IMG/VR virus record: IMGVR_UViG_3300028569_001663
Location: 1 to 24,118 of that record
Reading direction: 5' to 3' (one strand)
Length of the DNA stretch: 24,118 nucleotides
Source of the DNA: a virus
Positions 1 through 7,779 of the stretch are shown one piece after another. Each line of letters starts with the position of its first letter. Position 1 is the stretch's first letter. The notes under the pieces were generated by a model. It was not told the DNA's origin. It did not search any database and was given only the letters and a program-made list of their open reading frames with translations. Both the position numbers and the translations under genes were made by a program.

Positions 1-2
1 TT

Positions 3-269
3 CCCAAAAGCGACGAATCAGAAGATTCGCCACTACGACACATCACGATCTTCGTTGACAACGTCGAAGCCGGTTCGGGGTTCGTCCGGATCGACCAGGA
101 CGGTGGCCACCACGTCGAAGACTGCGGAGCCCAGTTCTGCGAGGACACCGACGAATCCGACGCCGTCTACGAACTGATTGACGAGGCGCTCACGTCTGGA
201 AAATCCAGCATTAAGGCGACACTCGACTCAGGAGACACGCTGTCAATCAGTTGGATGCTCGGCGAGTAA
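3..269 (+). CDS. Partial acidic protein of unknown function (3' end)
   Basis: This frame is open from the window edge to the TAA at 267-269, giving 88 codons without a start, so the gene begins upstream. The visible part is acidic, with many Asp and Glu residues, and has two Cys residues close together (EDCGAQFC). It ends in SWMLGE. No family is recognised. It is followed at once by a GC-rich hairpin and then by further small plus-strand genes, so it probably belongs to the same rightward set of accessory genes. The gene call rests on the open frame and the downstream arrangement; the function is unknown. Confidence 0.55.
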   Translation, partial: PKSDESEDSPLRHITIFVDNVEAGSGFVRIDQDGGHHVEDCGAQFCEDTDESDAVYELIDEALTSGKSSIKATLDSGDTLSISWMLGE

Positions 270-283
270 TCAGCAAGACAACC

Positions 284-306
284 GCCCCGACCAACGCGGT
301 CGGGGC
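284..306 (+). terminator. GC-rich hairpin, possible terminator or mRNA stabiliser
   Basis: GCCCCGACC (284-292) and GGTCGGGGC (298-306) form a perfect 9-bp stem with the loop AACGC, followed by CTTTC. It lies 15 bases after the stop of the first gene and about 38 bases before the ATG at 344. The T tract is too short for a classical strong intrinsic terminator, so partial termination or an RNA-stabilising role is equally possible. Confidence 0.5.
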
Positions 307-343
307 CTTTCATAAACCCGCAAGTGAAACAAGGATCAGACTA

Positions 344-550
344 ATGACGACACCATCATTCGCCCGAGAAGCCGCCGAACTCATCACAGCAACCTACGAC
401 TCAGCCGATCAGTTTGCCGCCGTTGCACAGGACGGATGCGGCGAGTGGGAGATCGACAGAGCAAGCGAGATCGCCGAGCAATCCGGCGTAGCGATGGCAG
501 ATATCATCGCCGCAATCGAAGCGGTTTGCAGGGAAAAGACTAACCACTGA
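344..550 (+). CDS. Small hypothetical protein (68 aa)
   Basis: I chose the ATG at 344 because AAGGA lies at 331-335, a good Shine-Dalgarno spacing. The frame is open further upstream, but that extension would run through the hairpin at 284-306. The product begins MTTPSFAREAAEL and looks wholly helical, with alternating Ala/Glu-rich stretches, two Cys residues and no membrane segment. No known family is recognised. It lies between two GC-rich hairpins in a row of short plus-strand genes, an arrangement common in accessory regions of phages. The coding call is fairly secure; the function is unknown. Confidence 0.6.
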   Translation: MTTPSFAREAAELITATYDSADQFAAVAQDGCGEWEIDRASEIAEQSGVAMADIIAAIEAVCREKTNH

Positions 551-557
551 CCACTGA

Positions 558-586
558 GGCCCCGCCCCCGCAATCGTGCCGGGGCC
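558..586 (+). other. GC-rich hairpin just upstream of the next gene
   Basis: GGCCCCG (558-564) pairs with CGGGGCC (580-586); a smaller GCA/TGC pairing is possible inside the loop. The hairpin ends directly before the Shine-Dalgarno sequence AGAGGAG (587-593) of the gene at 602. With the hairpin at 284-306 it makes a pair of similar structures that precede two successive small genes. It has no T tract, so a role in RNA stability or translation seems more likely than termination. Confidence 0.4.
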
Positions 587-601
587 AGAGGAGAATGAAA
601 G

Positions 602-955
602 ATGCACATCCAACCAATCCACATCGACAACGTGCAATATGCGAACCCCGATCGATTCGTCGTCTGCCGAGTACTGAGTGGCGGTCGAATGGAGTATTAC
701 AACGCTCACAAATTCACCCCATCCATGAACGGATGGCAGCCCAAAGTGGAGCTTGCCAGCCTCTTCACCTATCGGGAAGAGGCGGTCCACTGCCTTAATA
801 CAATCGTGGCACGTCGTGGACCAACTGCTCTGTTTGACAAGATCAGCGCAGAGTTAATCGCCGAAGGAATATACCACGACCGCGACTCAATGGAGTTGCA
901 TGAAAACGGCCGCGTATGGTGCGGCACACCAGCAGGCGGCATGTGGGTGGAATAA
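602..955 (+). CDS. Hypothetical protein (117 aa)
   Basis: The ATG at 602 has AGAGGAG eight bases upstream; the ATG at 595 opens a different, shorter frame. The product begins MHIQPIHIDNVQY and ends GGMWVE. It is a small soluble protein with mixed strand and helix character, and no catalytic motif or domain is recognised. Its TAA (953-955) shares one base with the ATG of the next gene (TAATG), so translation of the two is probably coupled. Function unknown. Confidence 0.65.
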   Translation: MHIQPIHIDNVQYANPDRFVVCRVLSGGRMEYYNAHKFTPSMNGWQPKVELASLFTYREEAVHCLNTIVARRGPTALFDKISAELIAEGIYHDRDSMELHENGRVWCGTPAGGMWVE

Positions 956-1602
956 TGCTTTTTTATCCTCAATGGACAAGACTCTGCCGAGTCTGCGGGA
1001 AGCAATTCACCCCGCCCGACAGGCGAGTCCATCTCTGCTCGGATGAGTGCCGAGAAGAACGCGACCGACAAAACAAAATCAAAGAAGCACGACAACACCG
1101 CGAACGAAAAAGACTTGCCAGACAACTCATTACCAGAGTCTGCGAAATCTGCGGAAAGCAGTTTCACCGATCTGACAATCGCTTTCGGAAGACGTGCTCC
1201 GTCGAATGCCGTGCTGAAATTCAGCGTCGAACGAAACTGAGAAACCACAGGAAATGGGCAACCAACGCTTATCAAGACCGCAACGAGCTGGCGATGCTCG
1301 CCCTTGCAACCGCCCAGCCACAGGCCAGCCGCCTATGCAATCGCTGCCACGCTTCCCCAGTTCTCGGATCCAGAAAGTACTGCGACCCGTGCAAACTCGC
1401 CATCCAAGCCGAACACAACCGCAACAACCAGGCAAAGATGCGGTCTGCAAGAAGAACAACTCTCGCGCCACGTTTCTGCATCGTCTGCCAAGTTGTGTTT
1501 GATCCAAACCATCGACCCGGTAAAGCGAAACTTACCTGCTCGTCCGACTGTGCCAAAGAGCATCGAAGGCGGCACAACAACAAGCCCAGAGAGGCGACAT
1601 GA
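955..1602 (+). CDS. Protein with four Cys4 zinc-binding modules (215 aa)
   Basis: The start at 955 is chosen from the TAATG overlap with the preceding gene; the frame opens slightly upstream but an earlier start would lie inside that gene. Four modules of paired cysteines are spread along the chain: Cys11/14/28/32, 63/66/81/85, 128/131/143/146 and 175/178/195/199. The first two share the core CxxCGKQF. The linkers are rich in Arg, Lys and His, as expected for nucleic-acid contact. Similar Cys4 modules accompany HNH-type phage enzymes, but no HNH or other nuclease motif is visible here. A DNA- or RNA-binding role is inferred. Its end overlaps the next start by four bases (ATGA). Confidence 0.75.
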   Translation: MLFYPQWTRLCRVCGKQFTPPDRRVHLCSDECREERDRQNKIKEARQHRERKRLARQLITRVCEICGKQFHRSDNRFRKTCSVECRAEIQRRTKLRNHRKWATNAYQDRNELAMLALATAQPQASRLCNRCHASPVLGSRKYCDPCKLAIQAEHNRNNQAKMRSARRTTLAPRFCIVCQVVFDPNHRPGKAKLTCSSDCAKEHRRRHNNKPREAT

Positions 1603-2354
1603 GCACAGAATCCACCGCAGTCATCATCACCCAGCACAACAGCGACCTACACGCGATGCCGACCGAGACGCTGAAGCTGGAACTCGCCAAGTCCTTGCAA
1701 ATCACCGTCGAAAACTTTCAGCGAATGGCCTTCATCATTCGCGAACTGGAAGAGAGAGGCGAAGACCTCGAATCGCTCAGAATCTCACTGCTGACCTACC
1801 TCCGCAAAATCGCCCACGGACAATTAGCCGCCGCCGCTGTTGTTCGGTTTGCCTCTCGACCCGACCTCCTTGCCAGGGTCTCACGACTGCCACTCCCCGA
1901 CCAGGAGTTCCTGGCCCAAGGCGGACCGATTGACTTGGTAGTCCGCCAGGGCGAATCAATGACTACCCGCAAGCTCGACCCGTTCACCCTCGAACGCAAT
2001 CAACTCGCACAAGTATTCGACACTGACAAAATCCGCTCCACATCCGAACAAATCGCCCTCATCGAAAGCAAGCCCGCCAACACAGAAAAAACCACCCGCA
2101 AACCAGGTTCAATCCGAGTCGACCGTGAGCGGAAAGGTCTCATCCTTGGACGAAAATTCTTCTCAGCAAACGAAATCCTCGAAGCACTTTCGACGATTTC
2201 AGACCAGGTTGAAGAGGCCGGAGAAATGACCGTTATCAATATCGATTCAGCCTATGCCAAATGCATCCGCATCCAAGCTGCCAAGCGAGACACGACAATG
2301 CGAGACCTAGTAACCCGCTGTCTTCGCGCTTGTGGCTTATTGACCGAGAATTAA
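1599..2354 (+). CDS. Hypothetical protein with possible C-terminal ribbon-helix-helix fold (251 aa)
   Basis: The ATG overlaps the previous stop as ATGA, with GAGG a few bases upstream inside the preceding gene, so coupling is likely. The N-terminal half is helical and charged. Around residues 70-105 is a segment containing HGQLAAAAVVRF and LPLPDQEFLAQGG. The last 45 residues have the order strand (MTVINIDSAYAKCIRIQA), helix, Thr turn, helix, which resembles ribbon-helix-helix DNA-binding proteins. That fold is inferred from the pattern only. The middle part (about 130-175) is Lys/Arg-rich. A regulatory or DNA-maintenance role would fit the neighbouring zinc-module and HTH genes. Confidence 0.7.
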   Translation: MSTESTAVIITQHNSDLHAMPTETLKLELAKSLQITVENFQRMAFIIRELEERGEDLESLRISLLTYLRKIAHGQLAAAAVVRFASRPDLLARVSRLPLPDQEFLAQGGPIDLVVRQGESMTTRKLDPFTLERNQLAQVFDTDKIRSTSEQIALIESKPANTEKTTRKPGSIRVDRERKGLILGRKFFSANEILEALSTISDQVEEAGEMTVINIDSAYAKCIRIQAAKRDTTMRDLVTRCLRACGLLTEN

Positions 2355-2390
2355 AACCAGCGACACCAAAACTTTCCGAAAGGAATCACC

Positions 2391-3068
2391 ATGACCGATT
2401 CAACCGAAACCAAACCCGCCAAACGTGGCCGACCCCGTAATTCTGGCTTCAATATTCCCGCCAACAAAGTCGCCCAACTGCAGGCGGCAGGCCAAAGCTA
2501 CGCCGCTATTGCCGAGACGCTTGGCATCAGCAAGACTGCGGTCAGTCGTTTGCTGACCATCTCACGTCGAGGCACCGTAATGAGCGTAGCCGATCGTTTG
2601 CAGAGTTTCGTCGAGGCAGTTCAGGCGGGAAGCCATCGCGCTTTGCAACTGCTGGAACAATGGGAACCATCCAACACGGATGAGATCGTTCTGGACCGGA
2701 CCGGGACGAGCCCGCTCCGCTTCGCGGGTTCGCTGCTGCGGGAGGCGACCACCCGTTTCATCGACACCACCCCGGACAAACCCCACAAAGATTGGTGGAC
2801 GGTCCGCATTTACAGCACCGAGGCGACCGACTTCCGGTTCGCTGTATCCATCGCGTACTCGACCACAATCCGGAAGGTGGTATCGATCGAGCACTACGCC
2901 GAGTTCACCGACGACCCGGCGGCAGTTCTCGAATCTTACGATCCGCTGGCCGTTCTACGAGGGTTCCCGGACTCTCCCGAATACGCTTCGCGGCAAGCGT
3001 ACCTCGAGAAATCTTCAAAGCTTCAGTTCGGCAAGATGGTTTCGGACCTGCTGAGGGACCCGCTGTAA
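2391..3068 (+). CDS. HTH-domain DNA-binding protein (225 aa)
   Basis: AAAGGAA lies just upstream of the ATG. The N-terminus has an AT-hook-like run (KRGRPRNSG, residues 11-19). A resolvase/Hin-type helix-turn-helix follows at about residues 27-56 (QSYAAIAETLGISKTAVSRLL). The rest (about 65-225) is an unrecognised domain with no serine- or tyrosine-recombinase catalytic motif, so a regulator is more likely than a recombinase. It is the last plus-strand gene and converges on the late operon; its TAA is followed with no gap by the GTAG of a repeat pair. It may regulate the neighbouring phage genes, which is an inference from position. Confidence 0.75.
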   Translation: MTDSTETKPAKRGRPRNSGFNIPANKVAQLQAAGQSYAAIAETLGISKTAVSRLLTISRRGTVMSVADRLQSFVEAVQAGSHRALQLLEQWEPSNTDEIVLDRTGTSPLRFAGSLLREATTRFIDTTPDKPHKDWWTVRIYSTEATDFRFAVSIAYSTTIRKVVSIEHYAEFTDDPAAVLESYDPLAVLRGFPDSPEYASRQAYLEKSSKLQFGKMVSDLLRDPL

Positions 3069-3158
3069 GTAGCAGGCACGGTCCCCGTGCCGTTCGCCGT
3101 TTTCTTCCCACCCAACAAAGACCAAAAACCGCCACGGCAGATGGAATCTGCCTGCTAC
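3069..3158. repeat. REPIN-like repeat, class A, copy 1 (convergent junction)
   Basis: GTAGCAGGC at the left end is matched by GCCTGCTAC at the right end. The left arm folds GGCACGG/CCGTGCC around TCC, and the right arm folds GGCAGAT/ATCTGCC around GGA. The linker is relatively AT-rich and contains AACAAAGACC. The element fills the whole gap between the TAA of the rightward HTH gene and the TAA of the leftward late operon, so it may also serve as a bidirectional terminator. Confidence 0.85.
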
Positions 3159-3159
3159 T

Positions 3160-5157
3160 TTACGTTGTTGGCTTCGGGAAGAACTCCGTTCCTCGCGCGA
3201 ACTTGTCGAACCAGCTCACTTGATCCCGTTCGTGCACCACGTGCGGGCGCTCCTTCCGATAGGACTCCAGCAGCAGTTCCACGGATTGTTGCTGGCAGTC
3301 CAGGTTAAACCCGATAATCTGCGGAGCCCGTTCGGCGGCATTCAGCTTGAGCGACAAATTCCGGCCGCTCACATTTGGCAGCGTATCGCCGATCTGTAAT
3401 TCCGGATGCAGGAACCCTTCCAGGCGGATCGAACAATCCAGCCGCATCACGTCTTCGATGGTCCGCACATCGTTGGCGTAGTTTTGAATCGCGGTTGTAT
3501 CGTCCCTCGCTTCCGTCGGTTGCCCATGGAAGATTGACCGAGTCGATATCTTCGACTTCTGGAACTTGTCCGACACGTCCAGGACTAGCGTCATGTCCAG
3601 CCCGTTAACCGAATCCGGTTGGCGCGTCGCAATTCCCGTCAATCGCCGATCCCCAGCAATCGTGGCGGTAATTCGGACTAATGCCTGATCGGGAGTTCCC
3701 GCCCTGATCTTTCGCCACAATGGTTCGGGCGGAGTTTCTCCGTCGAACATGATCCCGCATTGTTTTTCGAGAACCGCGTAAGGCCATTTGACCCGCTTCC
3801 AGCCCGGATCAGACTTGTTTTCCGGATCCGTGGCCCCGACCTGAAAAGAATCCCACCAGTCCACCCGATAACCGTTCGATTCCATTTCGTCCGCGTCGGC
3901 ATGTTGAGTGAGACACCGTAGAAAACGCCGCCGCTTGCGGATTAGTTTTTCCGTAAAATCAAATGCATCGATACCATCCCCAAACACGCCACCGATTTCC
4001 GGCCGCAGCCCGTCATATTCATTGGACTCGTTCAACACCCACAGGCGACCGATTTCCGGATTCGTGTTATAGAGCGACTGGCCAATCGCCAGTTCTGACA
4101 GATGCCGCGTATCGTAAGTTGTTCGCCACCCCTTCTCCAAAATCATAGTAAGCTCGACCTTCTCCGTATCCCCAAAGCATTCAATCCGATTTGCCAGGTC
4201 GATTACAGAATAGGAGGCGTCGAAACTCAGGACATTCGTGGCGGTCACATCCCGGGAGTCACCCGGGCGCTGCAGGAAGACTTCCTTCTCAGGCCCGGTC
4301 CCTCGCTGAAAAAACCGTAGCCGAGTGACCCGCTGCCCGCTTTCGACCGAGTGCTCCAAATGCCAACTGATATGAAGCGGGATCAACAACGCGTCGAGCG
4401 CGTCAGGCAGTGACGAACCGAACGGAATCGCGACATTTTTGAGAGGCGGAGGATCCCCGTCGAACGTACCCCAGGTGGCGGCAAGTTCACTCTTCGTCGG
4501 ATTCGTCACGAACTCTTCGTCGGGATTCAGCCACCAGCACAAGGCCAGGACCACGTCTTCCACTTCCCACAGCGTGGCGTTCCCCTCCTGAAATGTAATG
4601 GCCTGATCAGTCCACAAGGAATCCCAGTCGAGAACGTAATTCCATTCGTCGGTCCCATCTGTTTTCCAGCTCTTGTTCGGTCTGACCACTGCATCAATTT
4701 CGGGATTGATGACAAATTGCCTATCAACATCTACACGATTGCTCCACACAACATCCCAGCATGGATAGAACGTCAGCCGCTTCCCGAAATGCTGATCGCC
4801 GATCCGAGCTTCGATCGAGACAATTTCGCTGGATTCGTCGATCCGCTGGGGTTGCCGAGCCATCTGGCCCCAGCCCACCACGATTGACGGCAATCCGTCT
4901 TCGTCCAATGCCCGCAGTTCCAGTTGCCGTTTCATGCCGATCGGAGTTGTCGTGTCGACCAGCCGCGGCATATCTCGCCAGGCGAACGTCAGCACATCAT
5001 CCCGCCGACCCGTCGAAGAGATCGAGGCAGTCAACGGGATCAGATAGTCGACTTCGTCGGCCATCGTTGGCGTCGCACCGTCGTCAGGTCCCAACAACAC
5101 CACAAATTTGGTTGTATTTAGCAACAACGAACTACCAGGCGGAGGAGCAGGCGGCAT
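3160..5157 (-). CDS. Tail hub/tip-like structural protein (665 aa)
   Basis: The ATG at 5157 is preceded by AGGAA; the frame extends to a GTG at 5193, but that lies inside the upstream repeat. The product starts MPPAPPPG and is a long beta-rich protein. The region with SYSVIDLANRIECFGD and the later IEDVMRLDCSIRLEGFLHPELQIGDTL pattern resembles the strand-rich hub domains of phage baseplate or tail-tip proteins. That resemblance is by pattern and position only. It is the last gene of the late operon, downstream of the tape measure, where lambda-like phages carry tail-tip and host-contact genes. No peptidase or lysozyme motif is evident. Other possibilities are a central fibre or another baseplate component. 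Confidence 0.6.
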   Translation of the reverse strand: MPPAPPPGSSLLLNTTKFVVLLGPDDGATPTMADEVDYLIPLTASISSTGRRDDVLTFAWRDMPRLVDTTTPIGMKRQLELRALDEDGLPSIVVGWGQMARQPQRIDESSEIVSIEARIGDQHFGKRLTFYPCWDVVWSNRVDVDRQFVINPEIDAVVRPNKSWKTDGTDEWNYVLDWDSLWTDQAITFQEGNATLWEVEDVVLALCWWLNPDEEFVTNPTKSELAATWGTFDGDPPPLKNVAIPFGSSLPDALDALLIPLHISWHLEHSVESGQRVTRLRFFQRGTGPEKEVFLQRPGDSRDVTATNVLSFDASYSVIDLANRIECFGDTEKVELTMILEKGWRTTYDTRHLSELAIGQSLYNTNPEIGRLWVLNESNEYDGLRPEIGGVFGDGIDAFDFTEKLIRKRRRFLRCLTQHADADEMESNGYRVDWWDSFQVGATDPENKSDPGWKRVKWPYAVLEKQCGIMFDGETPPEPLWRKIRAGTPDQALVRITATIAGDRRLTGIATRQPDSVNGLDMTLVLDVSDKFQKSKISTRSIFHGQPTEARDDTTAIQNYANDVRTIEDVMRLDCSIRLEGFLHPELQIGDTLPNVSGRNLSLKLNAAERAPQIIGFNLDCQQQSVELLLESYRKERPHVVHERDQVSWFDKFARGTEFFPKPTT

Positions 5158-5172
5158 GATGGTTCCTATTTC

Positions 5173-5247
5173 GTAGCGGGGGCGTCCCGCCACCGATTCG
5201 TTTTCTCTTCAGCAAAAGACCCATCGGCGGCAAGATGCCACCGCTAC
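5173..5247. repeat. REPIN-like repeat, class B, copy 1
   Basis: The left arm GTAGCGGGGGCGTCCCGCCACCG and the right arm, which ends GATGCCACCGCTAC, form two imperfect hairpins with GTAG at each outer end. The linker contains CAAAAGACCCATCGG. The element starts 15 bases before the ATG at 5157 and ends 2 bases beyond the stop of the upstream gene, so it fills the gap exactly. Confidence 0.8.
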
Positions 5248-5249
5248 TC

Positions 5250-5927
5250 TCAGTGTTCAACAGCCGTCAGAGTGGCCGTCGTCGAAGGGACGGCAGGAAT
5301 CACCACGTTGACGACACCCAGCACCATAGCCACCGAACCGGCCCGAGCTTCCAGGCGGAACGAATAAGTGCCGACCGCCAATCCCGTCAGTGCGAATTCC
5401 TGATGCCGAGATCCCGCCATGCTTTGCGCCAGAGTCCCCAGCACCGTAGGCCCCGACAGCCACACGGCGGCAAACGCCGTCAACGTGGCACAGTTCAAAT
5501 CCGGAGTCCACGCGAACCGGATTGACGCAGATCCAGAGACCCCGACATCCACGCCCAGGATCACAGCCGTTCCGGAAACGATCCCCACCAGATTCCCGCT
5601 TCCGTTCAGCGACAGATTTCGCGGGCGATAGATCGTCTCGTTCTCGTAATCCCCGGCGAACGTGCGGACCTGCAGCCAGATATCCGACCGCCCGTACCAT
5701 GCCACCGGCAACGCAACGACGAATTGATTCGTCGGCGAAACCACCGTAGCCAGCGAAGCATCGTTGCTGGAACTCGGTTGCATCGGCAGGCGGCGACCGT
5801 CGTAAATCTTGTTCGGACGGTACTGGATGTTCTCAGGACCGCCCAGGCCCCCGTAGAGCTTCGCCCCTTTCGTCCCCTGAAAAGGACGATTCGTCAGACA
5901 AATCGAGCGATTGCGAGCGATCAACAT
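5250..5927 (-). CDS. Beta-sandwich tail protein of unknown role (225 aa)
   Basis: I chose the ATG at 5927, with GGTGGGAA upstream; a TTG four codons earlier in the same frame is less likely. The C-terminal half (about 110-225) is made of alternating hydrophobic strands rich in Thr, Val, Ala and Gly (GTYSFRLEARAGS, VVNVVIPAVP), typical of Ig/FN3-like beta-sandwiches. The N-terminal third includes NIQYRPNKIYDGRRLPMQP. It is one of three similar-sized beta-rich proteins between the tape measure and the hub-like protein, so a tail-tip or adhesion role is inferred. No receptor-binding motif is visible. Confidence 0.6.
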   Translation of the reverse strand: MLIARNRSICLTNRPFQGTKGAKLYGGLGGPENIQYRPNKIYDGRRLPMQPSSSNDASLATVVSPTNQFVVALPVAWYGRSDIWLQVRTFAGDYENETIYRPRNLSLNGSGNLVGIVSGTAVILGVDVGVSGSASIRFAWTPDLNCATLTAFAAVWLSGPTVLGTLAQSMAGSRHQEFALTGLAVGTYSFRLEARAGSVAMVLGVVNVVIPAVPSTTATLTAVEH

Positions 5928-5941
5928 GGTTCCCACCAAAA

Positions 5942-5970
5942 CCCCATCGGCGGCAAAATGCCGCCGCTAC
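5942..5970. repeat. Single REP-like arm, class B
   Basis: Only one arm is present: ATCGGCGGC, AAAAT, GCCGCCGCTAC, which reads GTAG followed by a perfect GC hairpin on the minus strand. It lies one base after the stop of the gene starting at 6664 and 14 bases before the ATG at 5927. It is either a remnant of a pair or a solitary insertion. Confidence 0.7.
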
Positions 5971-5971
5971 C

Positions 5972-6664
5972 TCAGTACGTCGTGAACTTGCAAGATCCCG
6001 TGTAGGTCACACCGCCCGCCGTAATTGTGGCGACCGCCGTGAATCCCCGGTTACTCGCCAGACCTGGCGAAGCAAACTCCGCTTCGAATCGGTGACTGAC
6101 ATTCGTCGAACCGACATCCCCCGTCGACATCGAGAATTGAGCCACCCGCGCACCTGCCGACGTAGTCGCATCCTGCGTTACTACGATCGAACAGGTGGCA
6201 GATGGATCCAGAGTATCCAGAGCGATCGTCTTCCCGTTCCGCACCAGTTCCGCCGTCAAGTGCATACTCGTGCCGAGCGTCGTCGTCAGATTGGCGGTCA
6301 CATCGACTTCGAACGGCACGCTGGCGGGATCGTTCGGCACCTGCTGACCAGCACACACCCGCAAAGGCCAGTTCAAGACCGATGCCGTGTCCGTCGTCGG
6401 AGCTGGCGAGCCACCCGCTCGAGTGTACATCGTGACGACAATGTCCCGAGGCGTCATATTTGGCGAGATCGTGGCCAACGCGATCACCGCATGGTAAAGC
6501 GAAGTCGCCCCCAGGCTGGCGACCGAACAGGCCACACCCGGAGTTGTCGCGGACCCCAATGCCTTCCACGTATTGTCCGACCAGTCGAAGACCTGATTCA
6601 AAACAGGGTCCGTCACCGTCACATATTTGTTCAGGCCGCTCGCGTCAGGTTGTGAGAATCGCAC
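5972..6664 (-). CDS. Beta-rich tail protein of unknown role (230 aa)
   Basis: Translation starts at GTG 6664, supported by GAAGGA about ten bases upstream and by the short gap to the previous stop at 6678. The N-terminus (MRFSQPDASGLNKYVTVTD) is followed by a hydrophobic, Ser/Ala-rich middle. Two beta-sandwich-like stretches come at about 115-150 and 175-230 (HRFEAEFASPG, FTAVATITAGG). Cys residues are few and no catalytic motif is seen. It is adjacent to two other beta-rich proteins and downstream of the tape measure, so a distal tail or fibre role is inferred. Confidence 0.6.
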   Translation of the reverse strand: MRFSQPDASGLNKYVTVTDPVLNQVFDWSDNTWKALGSATTPGVACSVASLGATSLYHAVIALATISPNMTPRDIVVTMYTRAGGSPAPTTDTASVLNWPLRVCAGQQVPNDPASVPFEVDVTANLTTTLGTSMHLTAELVRNGKTIALDTLDPSATCSIVVTQDATTSAGARVAQFSMSTGDVGSTNVSHRFEAEFASPGLASNRGFTAVATITAGGVTYTGSCKFTTY

Positions 6665-6677
6665 AGTTCACCGTCCT

Positions 6678-7283
6678 TCAGTAACTAAAACCCGCCGTCA
6701 ACGTCCCCGCCACAGCCGCCAACGTGAATCGATTCCCGGAATCCGCAATCGCCACGTCAGCCGGCGGGAGACTCACAATCACCGTCGTCGTGATCGGAGC
6801 CCCCGAATTCCCGGCCGCATCTTGCGGGACAATCGCATAGGCCCAGGTCCCGCTGCCATCCACAGGCGCACACTGAAACGAATAGGCCCCGTCACCCGTG
6901 AAAGGGATATTCGCCACCAATTGAGTTGCCGAACCGCCGGAACTGACCGACCCCAACACAGCAAAATGATGGACATTCGAGGAGCCCGACGAAGTCCAGC
7001 TCAGCGTAAACCTGTTCCACGGTTGACGCGGGATCTGATTCCCATAGTCGGAATTGATGTCCGCCACAGCGACCCGCACCAGAGTGAGCGGCGTAGGCGA
7101 GATGCTGGGCATCAACTGCCCAACAATACGCCGCTCACCTGGTACGCGAGTCGATCCAATCAGAGTCCGATTGGCGTACAACTGCCAAAGCCACCCAGCC
7201 GAGTAAGGCGAAGTGAAATCGCAATACACAGCTTGAGGCCCCAGCCAGCCGACATCGGTAATCTGAAATCCACCCAGAAACAT
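6678..7283 (-). CDS. Ig-like beta-rich tail protein (201 aa)
   Basis: The ATG at 7283 has only a weak GGGTGA upstream. The N-terminus (MFLGGFQITDVGWLG) and the central segment with GDGAYSFQCAPVDGSGTWAY look like FN3 or Ig-like domains, with regular hydrophobic strands and Gly/Ser turns. The end is GTLTAGFSY. It is the first of three beta-rich genes after the tape measure and the 132-aa tail protein, and is separated from the next by only 13 bases. A role in tail-tip assembly is inferred from position. Confidence 0.6.
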   Translation of the reverse strand: MFLGGFQITDVGWLGPQAVYCDFTSPYSAGWLWQLYANRTLIGSTRVPGERRIVGQLMPSISPTPLTLVRVAVADINSDYGNQIPRQPWNRFTLSWTSSGSSNVHHFAVLGSVSSGGSATQLVANIPFTGDGAYSFQCAPVDGSGTWAYAIVPQDAAGNSGAPITTTVIVSLPPADVAIADSGNRFTLAAVAGTLTAGFSY

Positions 7284-7295
7284 TGGTCACCCAAA

Positions 7296-7379
7296 GTAGC
7301 AGCCACGGTCCCCGTGCCGTCCGCAGTTCTCTAATTCCCAAACCAAAGACAGCCACGGCAGATGGAATCTGCCTGCTAC
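7296..7379. repeat. REPIN-like repeat, class A, copy 2
   Basis: The left arm is GTAGCAGCCACGG, TCC, CCGTGCCG; the right arm is GGCAGAT, GGA, ATCTGCC, GCTAC. The linker contains AAACCAAAGACAG. The element starts 12 bases before the ATG at 7283 and ends one base before the TAG stop of the upstream gene at 7381-7383. Confidence 0.85.
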
Positions 7380-7380
7380 G

Positions 7381-7779
7381 CTACACCGGAGGTTTCAACT
7401 GTTCGAACGTGATGAAGATCTGTCGCCAATACCCATGAATCGCATCCGACCGCCCAATCCCCTGCTTCAATCCCGCCATCCGCACATTCTGCAGATAGGC
7501 CACCGTCTCAAACGCCGTGTCCGCCTGAAACGTCCCGACCTTGCCCAGCCGCAGCTCCAACTGAGCCAGATCCCCGTCCCTCGCCGCCGTCGACACGTAA
7601 CCCATCACGATCATCGGGACCATGAATTCGCGAATCACCAGGCCCCCGTGCATGACGCTCGTTCCGTCGACACCGAAGGCAAAGGCCCGCTGGACAGCGA
7701 CTTGCCATTCACCCCATTCAATATCGTTGATCATGCCGAGGATCGAAGCCCCGGCGTGATACAGAGCAGGCGTCGGCAT
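7381..7779 (-). CDS. Small tail protein downstream of tape measure (132 aa)
   Basis: The ATG at 7779 shares one base with the tape-measure stop (TAATG), so the two are translationally coupled. The product begins MPTPALYHAGASILG and has a central hydrophobic run (LVIREFMVPMIVMGYV) that looks like beta strands rather than a membrane helix. Its size and its place directly after the tape measure match minor tail proteins such as lambda gpM, but I see no sequence similarity that would prove it. Likely a tail-tip component. Confidence 0.6.
   Translation of the reverse strand: MPTPALYHAGASILGMINDIEWGEWQVAVQRAFAFGVDGTSVMHGGLVIREFMVPMIVMGYVSTAARDGDLAQLELRLGKVGTFQADTAFETVAYLQNVRMAGLKQGIGRSDAIHGYWRQIFITFEQLKPPV

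Noticed and set aside
3069-3158. tRNA-like or structured small RNA gene in the repeat pairs
   Set aside because: The two-hairpin structure has no cloverleaf features or CCA-like end, and the multiple copies and GTAG feet are better explained as REPIN elements.
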